Assembly (NCBI RefSeq): GCF_902859645.1
Contig: NZ_CADIJR010000012.1
Span: 1 to 64,000, forward strand
Direction: 5' to 3'
DNA length: 64,000 nt
DNA from: Achromobacter insuavis
GTDB lineage: Bacteria; Pseudomonadota; Gammaproteobacteria; Burkholderiales; Burkholderiaceae_B
The notes below the pieces were generated by a model, which worked only from the letters and a program-made list of their open reading frames with translations, searched no databases and was not told the DNA's origin. The position numbers and the translations under genes are program-made. Of this stretch, positions 7,871-16,705 are shown one piece after another. Each line of letters opens with the position of its first letter. Position 1 is the stretch's first letter.

Positions 7871-7955
7871 GCCGCCCCCTCGGGGTGTCGCGGAGCCGGC
7901 TTTGCCGGCCCGCTGGCACGCCCCCTTGAGGGGGAGCGCGTAGCGCTCGGGGGGT
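7871..7955. repeat. Cluster of short hairpins, possible extragenic palindromic element
   Basis: Four small inverted repeats stand in a row: CCCCTCGGGG (7877-7886), GCCGGC-TTT-GCCGGC (7895-7909), CCCCC-TTGA-GGGGG (7921-7934) and GAGCGC-GTA-GCGCTC (7934-7948). The pattern resembles dispersed intergenic repeats of Alcaligenaceae, but I found only this copy in the window. Confidence 0.45.
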
Positions 7956-7961
7956 GGGAAT

Positions 7962-8297
7962 TCAAGGAATCAGTTTGGTCAGCAGACCCGAGATGATGCT
8001 GTACAGGATCGCGCCGCCCACGGCCCACCAGAACCCGTTGACCTGGAAGCCCTTCAGCACGGAGCCGACGAACCAGAACAACAAGGCGTTGATGACGATG
8101 AGGAAGAGACCGAGCGTGACGATCGTGATGGGCAGCGTCAGCAGCACCAGAACCGGCTTGACCAGCATGTTGACCAGGCCCAGCACCAGCGCGGCGATGA
8201 GCGCCGATCCGAAGCTGGCCACGGTGATGCCGGGCAGCAGGTAGGCCACCACCAGCAGGGCCACCGCGTTCAGGATCCAGACGAGAATCAATGCCAT
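7962..8297 (-). CDS. Phage-holin-family / YvlD-like small membrane protein
   Basis: 111 residues with four hydrophobic segments: LVWILNAVALLVVAYLLPGI, SALIAALVLGLVNMLVKPVL, LTLPITIVTLGLFLIVINAL and WWAVGGAILYSIISGLL. The pattern and the NMLVKPVL motif fit the DUF360/YvlD group, labelled phage holin family in databases although not part of a prophage. It is located between ahcY and metF, an order common in Burkholderiales, so it is probably co-transcribed with ahcY from the riboswitch promoter. Its role is unknown. Confidence 0.85.
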   Translation of the reverse strand: MALILVWILNAVALLVVAYLLPGITVASFGSALIAALVLGLVNMLVKPVLVLLTLPITIVTLGLFLIVINALLFWFVGSVLKGFQVNGFWWAVGGAILYSIISGLLTKLIP

Positions 8298-8416
8298 GTT
8301 CGACCTCCAGTATTGACGCTCCGCGGCCCCGTCATCGCCAGGCGATGCGGGGAAGCCCCGCGGACCGGAAAGCCCGCGCCGACATGGCGCGGTACTTCCC
8401 TATTTTGCTACAAGCA

Positions 8417-9835
8417 TCAGTAGCGGTAGTGATTCGGCTTGTAAGGACCTTCGACCGGCACGCTGATGTAGTCGGCCTGATCCTTGCGCAGCGTGGTCAG
8501 GTTCACGCCCAGCTTCTTCAGGTGCAGGCGCGCGACCTTCTCGTCCAGGTGCTTGGGCAGCACGTAGACTTCGCCCGACTTGTAGGCTTCGTTGCGCGTG
8601 AACAGTTCGATCTGGGCGATGGTCTGGTTGGCGAACGACGACGACATCACGAACGACGGGTGGCCGGTGGCGCAACCCAGGTTCACCAGGCGGCCCTGGG
8701 CCAGCAGGATGATGCGCTTGCCGTCCGGGAAGATGACGTGGTCGACTTGCGGCTTGATCTCTTCCCACTTGCAGTCGGCCAGGCCGGCGACGTCGATTTC
8801 GTTGTCGAAGTGGCCGATGTTGCAGACGATCGCCTGGTCCTTCATGGCGTTCATGTGGTCACGCGTGATGACGTGGAAGTTGCCGGTAGCGGTGACGAAG
8901 ATGTCGCCGTGGGCGGCGGCTTCTTCCATGGTCACGACCTTGAAGCCTTCCATGGCGGCCTGCAGGGCGCAGATCGGGTCGATTTCGGTGACCCACACCT
9001 GGGCGCGCAGGGCGACCAGCGCCTGGGCGCAACCCTTGCCCACGTCGCCGTAGCCGGCGACCACGGCGATCTTGCCGGCGACCATCACGTCAGTGGCGCG
9101 CTTGATGCCGTCGACCAGCGATTCGCGGCAGCCGTACAGGTTGTCGAACTTGGACTTGGTGACCGAGTCGTTGACGTTGATGGCGGCGAAGGCCAGCTCG
9201 CCCTTCTGCGACATCTGGTACAGGCGGTGCACGCCGGTGGTGGTTTCCTCGGTCACGCCTTTGATCAGGGCGAGGCGGGTCGAGTACCACTTCGGATCAC
9301 GCTCCAGCGTTTTCTTGATGGCGGCGTACAGCACGCGCTCTTCTTCGCTGCCGGGGTTGGCCAGCACCGAGATGTCCTTCTCGGCCTTGGTGCCCAGGTG
9401 CAGCATCAACGTGGCGTCGCCGCCATCGTCGAGGATCATGTTGGCGTTCTGGCCATTGGGCCATTCGAAGATCTTGTGGGTGTACTGCCAGTACTCTTCC
9501 AGCGTTTCGCCCTTGACGGCGAAGACCGGCGTGCCCGACGCGGCGATGGCGGCGGCGGCGTGGTCCTGGGTGGAGAAGATGTTGCACGAGGCCCAGCGCA
9601 CTTCGGCGCCCAGGGCCACCAGCGTCTCGATCAGGACGCCGGTCTGGATGGTCATGTGCAGGCTGCCGGCGATGCGGGCGCCCTTGAGCGGCTGCTTGGC
9701 GGCGAACTCTTCGCGGATGGCCATCAGGCCGGGCATTTCGGTTTCGGCGATGGCCAGCTCGCGGCGGCCCCAGCCGGCCAGCGACATGTCGGCGACGAGG
9801 TAGTCGGAGAAGGATTTATCGGTTACAGCGTTCAT
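8417..9835 (-). CDS. ahcY: Adenosylhomocysteinase
   Basis: 472-residue NAD-dependent hydrolase that splits S-adenosylhomocysteine into adenosine and homocysteine, relieving product inhibition of methyltransferases. Seen: the NAD loop [16 protein letters not shown], the substrate region [15 protein letters not shown], and the conserved C-terminus PNHYRY. The ATG at 9835 gives the normal family N-terminus ([20 protein letters not shown]); a longer open frame upstream runs through the riboswitch and is not coding. Expression should rise when SAH accumulates, through the riboswitch in its leader. Confidence 0.96.
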   Translation of the reverse strand: MNAVTDKSFSDYLVADMSLAGWGRRELAIAETEMPGLMAIREEFAAKQPLKGARIAGSLHMTIQTGVLIETLVALGAEVRWASCNIFSTQDHAAAAIAASGTPVFAVKGETLEEYWQYTHKIFEWPNGQNANMILDDGGDATLMLHLGTKAEKDISVLANPGSEEERVLYAAIKKTLERDPKWYSTRLALIKGVTEETTTGVHRLYQMSQKGELAFAAINVNDSVTKSKFDNLYGCRESLVDGIKRATDVMVAGKIAVVAGYGDVGKGCAQALVALRAQVWVTEIDPICALQAAMEGFKVVTMEEAAAHGDIFVTATGNFHVITRDHMNAMKDQAIVCNIGHFDNEIDVAGLADCKWEEIKPQVDHVIFPDGKRIILLAQGRLVNLGCATGHPSFVMSSSFANQTIAQIELFTRNEAYKSGEVYVLPKHLDEKVARLHLKKLGVNLTTLRKDQADYISVPVEGPYKPNHYRY

Positions 9836-9940
9836 GGTGTTGTAGGCTCCACGTGAAAAACGAACGGCGCACGATACGGCCGGACAACGCGAAACCACCA
9901 CGACAATCGAGTGCTCGCCTTTTCCGCCATACGCGACAAA

Positions 9941-10082
9941 GGTGAGCGCCGTTGCTGTAACGCCGCGCATGGCGCGACGTTTGAACAAGGATTCCTGAGC
10001 CTGGCGAACCGGGTTCCGCGGGTCATGGGCCAGGGCATGGTCCATGACGGGAACCGCAGGGTCGTCGCAGCGCTCCTCAGGA
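9941..10082 (-). ncRNA. SAH riboswitch in the ahcY leader
   Basis: On the minus strand the conserved pieces appear in order: TGAGGAGCGCTGCGACG, then a variable hairpin (GTCATGG paired with CCATGAC, inside GGTTCC/GGAACC), then CGCCAGGCTCAGG closing the first stem, and finally CAACGGCGCTCACC. The last piece pairs with the GAGCGC part as the pseudoknot. It ends about 105 bases before the ahcY ATG. This class binds S-adenosylhomocysteine and switches ahcY on. Confidence 0.9.
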
Positions 10083-10091
10083 TTGCCGAGC

Positions 10092-10097
10092 ATTGTA
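10092..10097 (-). promoter_or_regulatory. -10 element of the ahcY promoter
   Basis: TACAAT on the minus strand lies just upstream of the riboswitch, so transcription would begin within a few bases of its first stem. A weak -35 (TTCCCC) is 17 bp further upstream. Confidence 0.6.
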
Positions 10098-10169
10098 CCG
10101 GTTTGGCCTGCCTGGGGGAATGCCCGGCGGGCGGGAGCGACGGCAGGCCGCCCCGTCCCTGAACGCGGC

Positions 10170-11210
10170 TCAGCCCGCCTGGATCAGCGGTTTGGCCAGT
10201 TCCGCGCCCGGCGTCAGCGGCACCAGCGACGCCAGCAGGTCCGAGGCCACCGAATCCCAGCTGCGCGTCAGCGCATGCTCGCGCACCGCGTGCCGGTCCA
10301 GCGTCAGCGCGGCGCGACAGGCATGCGCCAGGTCCTCGTCGAGGAAACCGGTGACACCTTGCGCCACCACCGCCAGCGGCGCCTCGCTGCGGAACGCGGC
10401 CACCGGCGTGCCGCAGGCCATGGCCTCCAGCATTACCAGACCAAAAGTATCCGTCAGGCTGGGAAAGACGAACACATCGGCCGCGCTGTAAAAGGCCGGC
10501 AAGGCGTCATCGTTCTGCATGCCGAGGAACACGGCCTCGGGAAAGCGCTTCTTCAGCCGCGCCTCGTCGGGACCGGCGCCGACCACCACCTTGCTGCCGG
10601 GCAGGTCCAGCGACAGGAACGCGTCCAGATTCTTCTCGCGCGCCACGCGGCCGACCGACAGGAAGACCGGCCGCGGCAGGTCCTGGAACGCCTGGCCGGG
10701 GGTCGGCTGGAACTTGCGCGGATCGACCCCGCGCGACCAGACGCGCAGGTTGGCGAACTCGCGCCGCACCAGGATGTCGCGCACCGTCGGCGTCGGCACC
10801 AGCACGCATTGCGACGGCCGGTGGAACCAGCGCAGGAAGCGCCACGGCAGCGCGGCGGGAATGCCCATGCGCGCCTGCAGGTAGTCGGGGAACATGGTGT
10901 GGAACGAAGTGGTGAAGCGCCAGCCGCGCGACAGCGCCATGCGCCGCGCCGCCAGGCCCAGCGGGCCTTCGGTGGCGATGTGCAGGGCGTCGGGGACGAT
11001 GTCGCCGAGGATGCGGCGCAGTTGCCGCCCGGGCTGCAGGCACAGGCGCAGGTCCGGCTCGGACGGGGCCGGCACGGTGCGGCTGCCCTGGGGATTCACC
11101 ACGATCAGTTCGTGGCCCCATTCGGTGAGGATCTGCTGCATGGTCGTCCAGGTGCGGACGACGCCGTTGACTTGCGGATGCCAGGCATCCGTAACCAGGA
11201 CGATGCGCAT
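10170..11210 (-). CDS. Glycosyltransferase family 4 (GT-B fold)
   Basis: 346 residues. N-terminal acceptor domain starts [20 protein letters not shown]; the C-terminal nucleotide-sugar domain holds [17 protein letters not shown] and the family signature [19 protein letters not shown] with its paired acidic residues. It resembles GDP-mannose-dependent alpha-mannosyltransferases of the PimB/MgtA type, which glycosylate membrane lipids or extend polysaccharides at the inner face of the membrane. The ATG at 11210 is chosen; a TTG start at 11231 would add seven residues, and neither has a clear Shine-Dalgarno. It stands alone, between ahcY and a DUF1289 gene, so the acceptor is unknown. Confidence 0.82.
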   Translation of the reverse strand: MRIVLVTDAWHPQVNGVVRTWTTMQQILTEWGHELIVVNPQGSRTVPAPSEPDLRLCLQPGRQLRRILGDIVPDALHIATEGPLGLAARRMALSRGWRFTTSFHTMFPDYLQARMGIPAALPWRFLRWFHRPSQCVLVPTPTVRDILVRREFANLRVWSRGVDPRKFQPTPGQAFQDLPRPVFLSVGRVAREKNLDAFLSLDLPGSKVVVGAGPDEARLKKRFPEAVFLGMQNDDALPAFYSAADVFVFPSLTDTFGLVMLEAMACGTPVAAFRSEAPLAVVAQGVTGFLDEDLAHACRAALTLDRHAVREHALTRSWDSVASDLLASLVPLTPGAELAKPLIQAG

Positions 11211-11297
11211 GATGGGGCCGGAAGTGGGCAATAGCGCGATTTAGCCCGCGGCATGTGACATGCTCAAGACCGCGCCCCCCGCGGCCGCCCGCCGCCG

Positions 11298-11534
11298 CTA
11301 GTTGTTGCGGCGCGGATACCCCTGGGCCTTGATGCGGACCCAGACCTCGCGCTTTTCCTCTTCGGTCATGAAGACCCAGTTGGCCACTTCCATGGCGGTG
11401 CGGCCGCAGCCCCTGCAGATGTCGTCGAACAGCGTGGAACAAACGGCAACGCAGGGGGAATCCGAGGTCCGGAACGCGCGTTGCGCGTCCTCGGGCTCAG
11501 GCAATTCGGTCAGATCGGCAAAGGAAGCATTCAT
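11298..11534 (-). CDS. DUF1289 small cysteine-containing protein
   Basis: 78 residues with the DUF1289 pattern: SPCVAVCSTLFDDICRGCGRT followed by EEEKREVW. The four cysteines (CxxxC...CxxC) probably bind zinc or an Fe-S cluster. Members are widespread in proteobacteria and have no settled function. It is separate from the hydrolase gene upstream (75-bp gap) and need not belong to that operon. Confidence 0.85.
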   Translation of the reverse strand: MNASFADLTELPEPEDAQRAFRTSDSPCVAVCSTLFDDICRGCGRTAMEVANWVFMTEEEKREVWVRIKAQGYPRRNN

Positions 11535-11609
11535 GGCCGAAGGTTACCACCAGGGTTGCGTCCCTTTTTGGATGTCCCTACCCCCTGCCGTGGCTTGATT
11601 GACAGCCGG

Positions 11610-12503
11610 CTAGCCGCGGTCCCAGCCAAAAAAATCGGACACCTCGCGCAACAAGGCGTCTGGCGTTTCCTCGGCCAGGTAGTGGGCGCCAGGCAGCGAT
11701 CCGCCGGAGACGTCGTCCGCCACCGCGCGCCACAGGCCCAGCACGTCGAAATTGCGCCCCACCGCGCCGCGTTCGCCCCACAGGACGCGCAACGGCAGGC
11801 GCAGGCGCTCGCCCGCCGCGCGTCCCTGGCGGTCGTGCTCCAGGTCGAGCGTGGCCGAGGCGCGGTAGTCCTCGCAGATGCCGGTGGCCCAACCAGGCAG
11901 GCGCGCGGTGCGCTCGTACTCGGCCATCGCTTCGTCGGAAAAATGCGCCAGGCCGCCGGGGCGGCCGCCCATGACCGACCGCAGGTAGAACACCGGGTCG
12001 CGCTCGATCATGGTCTCGGGCATGGGCGCCGGCTGGATCAGCCAGAACCAGTGGTAATAGGCCTGGGCGAAGGCGCGGGTGGTGTTCTCGTACATGTCCA
12101 GCGTCGGCGCGATATCCAGCAGCATCATGCGTCCGACGGCGTCGGCATGGTCCAGCGCCAGGCGGTGCGCGACGCGGGCGCCGCGGTCGTGGGCCAGCAC
12201 GTCGAAGCGTTCATGCCCCAGGGCGCGCATCAGCGCCACCATGTCGGCGGCCATGGCGCGCTTGGAATGGGCCGCGTGGTCGGGCGACGCGGCGGGCTTG
12301 TCGCTGTCGCCGTAGCCGCGCAGGTCGGCCGCGACACAGGTGTGGCGGCGCGTCAGTTCGGGCCACACCCGGTGCCAGATGGCGTGGGTCTGCGGATGGC
12401 CATGCAGCAGCAGCAGCGGTGGTCCCTGGCCGTCGATGCGGGCGGCGATGTGGATGCCATTGACCTCGTGGCGGCGCACGGGAAGATCGAAGAAAGCGGT
12501 CAT
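11610..12503 (-). CDS. Alpha/beta hydrolase, fluoroacetate-dehalogenase type
   Basis: 297 residues. Every active-site residue of characterised fluoroacetate dehalogenases has a counterpart: nucleophile Asp106 and carboxylate-binding Arg107 and Arg110 (HDRGARV), general-acid-loop Asp130 (LLDIAPT), halide-binding His151-Trp152 (YYHWFWL) and Tyr213 (CEDYRA), and catalytic His274 (PGAHYLAEE). Such enzymes hydrolyse the carbon-halogen bond of 2-haloacetates through an Asp ester; some relatives act as epoxide hydrolases. It is the last gene of a LysR-controlled operon with a Bug receptor and a LeuCD-type hydro-lyase, suggesting use on a small carboxylic acid. The true substrate is unproven. Confidence 0.8.
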   Translation of the reverse strand: MTAFFDLPVRRHEVNGIHIAARIDGQGPPLLLLHGHPQTHAIWHRVWPELTRRHTCVAADLRGYGDSDKPAASPDHAAHSKRAMAADMVALMRALGHERFDVLAHDRGARVAHRLALDHADAVGRMMLLDIAPTLDMYENTTRAFAQAYYHWFWLIQPAPMPETMIERDPVFYLRSVMGGRPGGLAHFSDEAMAEYERTARLPGWATGICEDYRASATLDLEHDRQGRAAGERLRLPLRVLWGERGAVGRNFDVLGLWRAVADDVSGGSLPGAHYLAEETPDALLREVSDFFGWDRG

Positions 12504-12532
12504 TGCGGTCTGTGCCTCTCAGTCTGTGGCGT

Positions 12533-13171
12533 TCATTGGCCGAGCCGGTCGCGCACGCGGCGCGCCACGTCTTTCATCCAGGGATGCCGGGCCCAGTGGC
12601 CAGCCTCGAAGTGTTCCACATCCGGCAACTGCTGTAACGAGGCGCCCACCATGTCCTGCCCCTGCGAGAACATGCGGCGGTGCCGCGCCGGCAGGTCGAA
12701 ATTCCCGATCCAGCCGTCCGCGGCCCGCACCGTGCCCGCCAGCGCGTCGATCTCGACGCGGTTGCCGGCGGGATCGGACACCCGCGCCAGCAACGCATCG
12801 ACCTCGGCCGGCGGCAGGCTCACCAGCAGCAGGCCGTTGTTGAGGGCGTTGAAATAGAAAATCTCGCCGAAGCTGGCCGCCACGACCGCGCGGATACCGT
12901 ACTGCATCAGGCCCCAGACCGCGTGTTCGCGGCTGGAGCCGCAGCCGAAATTGGGCCCCGCCACCAGCACGGAGGCGCCGGCGTAGGCGGGCTGGTTCAG
13001 CACGCAGTCCGGCCGCGGCGCGCCGTCGGCGTCGAAGCGCAGGTCATAGAGCAGGCCGCGGTCCAGCCCGGCCTTGTCGATGATGCGCAGGAACTGCTTG
13101 GGCATGATCTGGTCGGTGTCCAGATTGGAGTACGGCAGGGGCGCGGCGACGCCGCTGATGATCTGGTTCAT
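12533..13171 (-). CDS. leuD: LeuD-type hydro-lyase small subunit
   Basis: 212-residue swivel domain of an isopropylmalate-isomerase-type enzyme. Family motifs: LDTDQIMPKQFL near the start, NFGCGSSREHAVWGL, and SFGEIFYFNALNNGLL. The ATG overlaps the leuC stop as ATGA, so the two subunits are translationally coupled. The setting (Bug receptor, LysR regulator, dehalogenase-like hydrolase, no leuA or leuB) points to a paralog working in carboxylate catabolism rather than the leucine-pathway copy. Relatives of this kind hydrate maleate, citraconate or dimethylmaleate; which of these applies cannot be read from sequence. Confidence 0.88.
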   Translation of the reverse strand: MNQIISGVAAPLPYSNLDTDQIMPKQFLRIIDKAGLDRGLLYDLRFDADGAPRPDCVLNQPAYAGASVLVAGPNFGCGSSREHAVWGLMQYGIRAVVAASFGEIFYFNALNNGLLLVSLPPAEVDALLARVSDPAGNRVEIDALAGTVRAADGWIGNFDLPARHRRMFSQGQDMVGASLQQLPDVEHFEAGHWARHPWMKDVARRVRDRLGQ

Positions 13172-14589
13172 TGCAGGTTCTCCAGGTCGCGCACGTCGAC
13201 GATGCGGCCGGCCAGCGCGGCGGCGGCGGCCATGGCCGGACTCATCAGATGGGTGCGTCCGGCGCGGCCCTGGCGGCCCTCGAAGTTGCGGTTGGTGGTG
13301 GATGCGCAGCGCTCGCCCGGCCGCAGCACATCGTCGTTCATGGCCAGGCACATCGAACAGCCCGGCTGGCGCCATTCGAAGCCGGCGTCGACCAGCGTGG
13401 CGGCGATGCCCTCGGCCTCGGCCTGGGCGCGCACCGCGCCCGAGCCCGGCACCACCATGGCGCGCACGCCATCCGCCACCCTGCGGCCGCGCACGATATC
13501 GGCCACCACGCGCAGGTCCTCGATGCGGCCGTTTGTGCACGAGCCGATGAAGACCCGCTCGATCGGCACGCCGGCGATCGGCGCGCCGGGTCGCAGGCCG
13601 ATGTAGTCCACGGCCTTTTCCAGCGCCAGGCGCGCCAGCGCGTCCGGCTCGGCCTGGGGATCGGGGACCGTGCCGGTGATCGGCATGGCCTGGTCGGGGC
13701 TGGTGCCCCAGGTCACGAAGGGCGCGATCCGCGCCGCGTCGAAGACATGCTCGGCGTCGAACACGGCGTCGGCATCCGTGCGCAGCGTGGCCCAGTAGGC
13801 CCGCGCCTGCGCCAGCTCGGCCGCATCCAGGTGCCGCGCGCGGGCCGCGACATAGGCGTCGGTGGTGGCGTCCGGCGCGATCAGCGCGGCGCGCGCGCCG
13901 GCCTCCACGGTCATGTTGCACAGGGTCATGCGCGCCTCCGCCGAGAGGCCGTCGATGGCGCTGCCGCAGAACTCCACGGCGTGGCCGCGCGCGCCCTGCG
14001 CGCCGATGCGGTGCACCACGTAGATCACCAGATCCTTGGCCGAGACGCCCACGCCCAGGCGGCCATCGACGCGGATGCGCATGTTGCGCGCGACCCGGTA
14101 GACCAGCGTCTGCGTCGCCAGGATGTGTTCGACTTCCGAGGTGCCGATGCCGAAGCCCAGCGCCCCCAGCGCGCCGTAGGTGGTGGTGTGGCTGTCGCCG
14201 CACAGCACCACCATGCCCGGCAGGATCATGCCGTGCTCGGGCGCGATCACGTGCTCGATGCCCTGCAGCGGGTCGGTGGTGTCGAACAGCGCGATGCGCT
14301 GCTCGTCGCAATTGCGCTTGAGGTTGCGGGCCTGGCGCGAGGAAGCGTCATCCGGAATCACGCGCAGCGCGGCCGGCACAGGGTGGGTGGGGATGATGTG
14401 GTCCACCACCGCCATCTGTTGCCCGGGCCGCAGGACGTCGCGGCCACGGGCGGCCAGGCCGCTGAAGGCCTGCGGACTGGTGTACTCGTTCATGATGTGC
14501 AGATCGACGTACAGCAGGATGTGCTCGTCGTCGATGCGGGCCACCTCATGGCTGGCCACCAGTTTGTCGTATAGCGTCATGCCGGGCAT
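13168..14589 (-). CDS. leuC: LeuC-type hydro-lyase large subunit, 4Fe-4S
   Basis: 473 residues, aconitase fold. The [4Fe-4S] ligands are visible as FIGSCTNGRIEDL and PGCSMCLAMND (CxxC), with the substrate loop VVLCGDSHTTTYGALGALGFG and the HIMNEYTSPQAF N-terminal motif. The ATG at 14589 has AAGGAAG about 8 bases upstream; the TTG six codons earlier lacks such a site. It works with the leuD product that follows. The operon lacks other leucine genes, so a catabolic isomerase or hydratase is more likely than leucine synthesis. The gene symbol marks the family, not the proven pathway. Confidence 0.88.
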   Translation of the reverse strand: MPGMTLYDKLVASHEVARIDDEHILLYVDLHIMNEYTSPQAFSGLAARGRDVLRPGQQMAVVDHIIPTHPVPAALRVIPDDASSRQARNLKRNCDEQRIALFDTTDPLQGIEHVIAPEHGMILPGMVVLCGDSHTTTYGALGALGFGIGTSEVEHILATQTLVYRVARNMRIRVDGRLGVGVSAKDLVIYVVHRIGAQGARGHAVEFCGSAIDGLSAEARMTLCNMTVEAGARAALIAPDATTDAYVAARARHLDAAELAQARAYWATLRTDADAVFDAEHVFDAARIAPFVTWGTSPDQAMPITGTVPDPQAEPDALARLALEKAVDYIGLRPGAPIAGVPIERVFIGSCTNGRIEDLRVVADIVRGRRVADGVRAMVVPGSGAVRAQAEAEGIAATLVDAGFEWRQPGCSMCLAMNDDVLRPGERCASTTNRNFEGRQGRAGRTHLMSPAMAAAAALAGRIVDVRDLENLQ

Positions 14590-14651
14590 GTCGGTGCTTC
14601 CTTGCAAAAAGACGCGCCCGCGCGGGGACGCGATGAAACTTGCGGCGGCGC

Positions 14652-15632
14652 TCAGTTGGCCTCGATGCCGGCGTCCTTGACGATGCCGGCCCAGCGCGTC
14701 ATCTCGCCCTTGACCATGGCATCGGTCTCGGCGGGCGTGGAGACCAGCGGATCGAAGCCCTCGCGGCGCATGCGTTCGGACAGCTCGGGCGATTGCAGCG
14801 CCTGCGCCAGCCTGGCGTTGAGCGTGTCCACCACCGCCTGCGGCGTGCCGGCGGGCGCGCTGATCACGAACCAGGTGGTGAAGGCGTAGCCGGGCAGGCC
14901 GGACTCGGCGATGGTGGGCACGTCCGGCAGCAGCGGCGACCGCGCGGTGCCGGTCACGCCCAACGCCTTGAGCTTCTTGCCATCGACCTGCGGCTTGGCC
15001 GCCGACAACACCGGAAAGCTCATCTGCACCTGGCCGCTGATGGTGTCCACCATGGCCGGGCCGCCGCCCTTGTAGGGCACGTGCAGCATCTGCGTGCCGG
15101 ACACCGACTTGAACAGCTCGGCGGCCATGTGGAAGGTGCTGCCGGTGCCGGCCGAGCCAAAGCTCAGTTCATTGGCGGGGCGCGCGCGGATGTAGTCGAG
15201 CAGTTCCTTGACGTTGTTCACCGGCAGCGACGGCGCCACGGTCAGCACGTGCTGCGACGTGCCGACGGTGCCGACCGAGCGCAGGTCGCGCACGGTGTCG
15301 AACGGCATGGTGCGGAACAAGGCCGGATTGATCGCCAGCGACATGGTGTTGATGGCCAGCGTGTAGCCGTTCGGCTCGGCGCGGGCCACCGCGGCCATGC
15401 CGATGTTGCCGGAGGCCCCGGCGCGGTTCTCGACGATCACGCTCTGGCCCAGGGCCTTGCCCCAGGCGTCGGAGATCAGGCGGGCGGCGATGTCGACGCT
15501 GCCGCCGGGCGCGAACGGCACCATCAGGGTGACGGGCCGCTGGGGAAAGGCGTCGGCCGCGGCGGCCGGCGCCATCCAACAGGAAGCGACGGCAAGCACG
15601 CCCAGGCTGCGCAACAGGTGGGGAATCTTCAT
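14652..15632 (-). CDS. Bug-family tripartite tricarboxylate transporter substrate-binding protein
   Basis: 326 residues with a signal peptide (LGVLAVASCWMAPAAAADA) and the mature Bug signature FPQRPVTLMVPFAPGGSVDI and VIVENRAGASGNIGM. It is the first gene of the minus-strand operon Bug - leuC - leuD - hydrolase, and is divergent from a LysR regulator 131 bp away. It probably captures, in the periplasm, the carboxylate that the following enzymes act on. No TctAB genes are linked. Confidence 0.9.
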   Translation of the reverse strand: MKIPHLLRSLGVLAVASCWMAPAAAADAFPQRPVTLMVPFAPGGSVDIAARLISDAWGKALGQSVIVENRAGASGNIGMAAVARAEPNGYTLAINTMSLAINPALFRTMPFDTVRDLRSVGTVGTSQHVLTVAPSLPVNNVKELLDYIRARPANELSFGSAGTGSTFHMAAELFKSVSGTQMLHVPYKGGGPAMVDTISGQVQMSFPVLSAAKPQVDGKKLKALGVTGTARSPLLPDVPTIAESGLPGYAFTTWFVISAPAGTPQAVVDTLNARLAQALQSPELSERMRREGFDPLVSTPAETDAMVKGEMTRWAGIVKDAGIEAN

Positions 15633-15763
15633 GGGTGGGTCTCCTCGTGGACGGCCGCGTCGGGCGGCTCTAGATGTCGGTCAACCCAGTGTATAAGCCC
15701 ACTTCATTCTTATAATTAGCTAAATACCTAAATCTTTATTAAATCTGATTTATAAATAACGCC
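15633..15763. promoter_or_regulatory. Divergent control region of the LysR gene and the Bug-leuCD operon
   Basis: This 131-bp gap is strikingly AT-rich in its right half (15709-15757), unlike the surrounding GC-rich DNA. It contains ATTTATAAAT-like palindromes and T-N11-A arrangements suited to LysR-type binding, but no single box stands out. Confidence 0.5.
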
Positions 15764-16687
15764 ATGGATGCGCTCTCCGACCTGGCCTTCTTCTCGCTGC
15801 TGGTCAAGCACGGCAACCTGTCCGCGGCCGCGCGCGAGCTGGGGCTGACGCCGCCGGCGGTCAGCACGCGGCTGGCCAAGCTGGAACAGCGCCTGGGCGT
15901 GCGCCTGCTCAATCGCAGCACGCGCCGCGTCAGCGTCACGCAGGAAGGCGAGCTGTATCTGGCGGAAGGCGGCCGCATCCTGGCGGACCTGCAGGCGCTG
16001 GAGCGCTCGGTCTCCAGCAGCCGGGCGCAGCCGCAGGGGCTGCTGCGCCTGAACGCCACCTTCGGTTTCGGCCGCGCCTACGTGGCCCCGGCCGTCTCGG
16101 ATTTCGCCCGACAGTACCCCGAAGTCGAGGTGCAGTTGCGCCTGACCGACCGGCCCCTGAACCTGATCGAGGAAGGTTTCGACGTGGCGGTGCGTTTTGG
16201 CGACCTGCCCGACGCGCGCCTGACGGCCCGCAAGATCGCCTCCAATCGGCGGCTGCTGTGCGCCTCGCCGCGCTACCTGGAGAGCTTCGGCGAGCCGCGC
16301 GCGCCGGGCGAGCTGCAGCGCCACCGCTGCATCGTGGTGCGCGAGAACGATGTCGCCTATGGCACCTGGCGGCTCGAGTCCGGCCAGCGCGCCGAGACCG
16401 TGAAGGTGCGCGGCCCGGTCAGTTCCAACGACGGCCAGAGCGCGCTGGAATGGGCCCTTGACGGCCACGGCATCGTCATGCGGTCGGAATGGGAGACCGC
16501 CGACCACCTGCGGGCCGGCCGCCTGCGGCAGATCCTGACGGAATGGTCGACGCCGCCGGCCGACATCCACGTGCTGTACCCGGAGCGCCTGAACCTGCCG
16601 GCCAAGACGCTGGCCTTCGTCGATTTCCTGGCGCAGCGCTTCGCCCGCCACCTGCGCGCGCCGGGCTCGCAGGCCGCGGTGTGGTGA
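15764..16687 (+). CDS. LysR-family transcriptional regulator
   Basis: 307 residues: an N-terminal winged helix-turn-helix (LSAAARELGLTPPAVSTRLA, about residues 19-38) and a periplasmic-binding-type effector domain from about residue 90 (LLRLNATFGFGRAYVAPAV), close to the AaeR/DsdC-like LysR branch. It is divergent from the Bug-leuC-leuD-hydrolase operon and is almost certainly its regulator, probably sensing the pathway's substrate or an intermediate. Confidence 0.92.
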   Translation: MDALSDLAFFSLLVKHGNLSAAARELGLTPPAVSTRLAKLEQRLGVRLLNRSTRRVSVTQEGELYLAEGGRILADLQALERSVSSSRAQPQGLLRLNATFGFGRAYVAPAVSDFARQYPEVEVQLRLTDRPLNLIEEGFDVAVRFGDLPDARLTARKIASNRRLLCASPRYLESFGEPRAPGELQRHRCIVVRENDVAYGTWRLESGQRAETVKVRGPVSSNDGQSALEWALDGHGIVMRSEWETADHLRAGRLRQILTEWSTPPADIHVLYPERLNLPAKTLAFVDFLAQRFARHLRAPGSQAAVW

Positions 16688-16705
16688 CGCGCACTGCGCG
16701 AGCGC

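Noticed and set aside
9836-10093. N-terminal extension of AhcY
   Set aside because: The extension would translate the SAH riboswitch and is not found in AhcY proteins.
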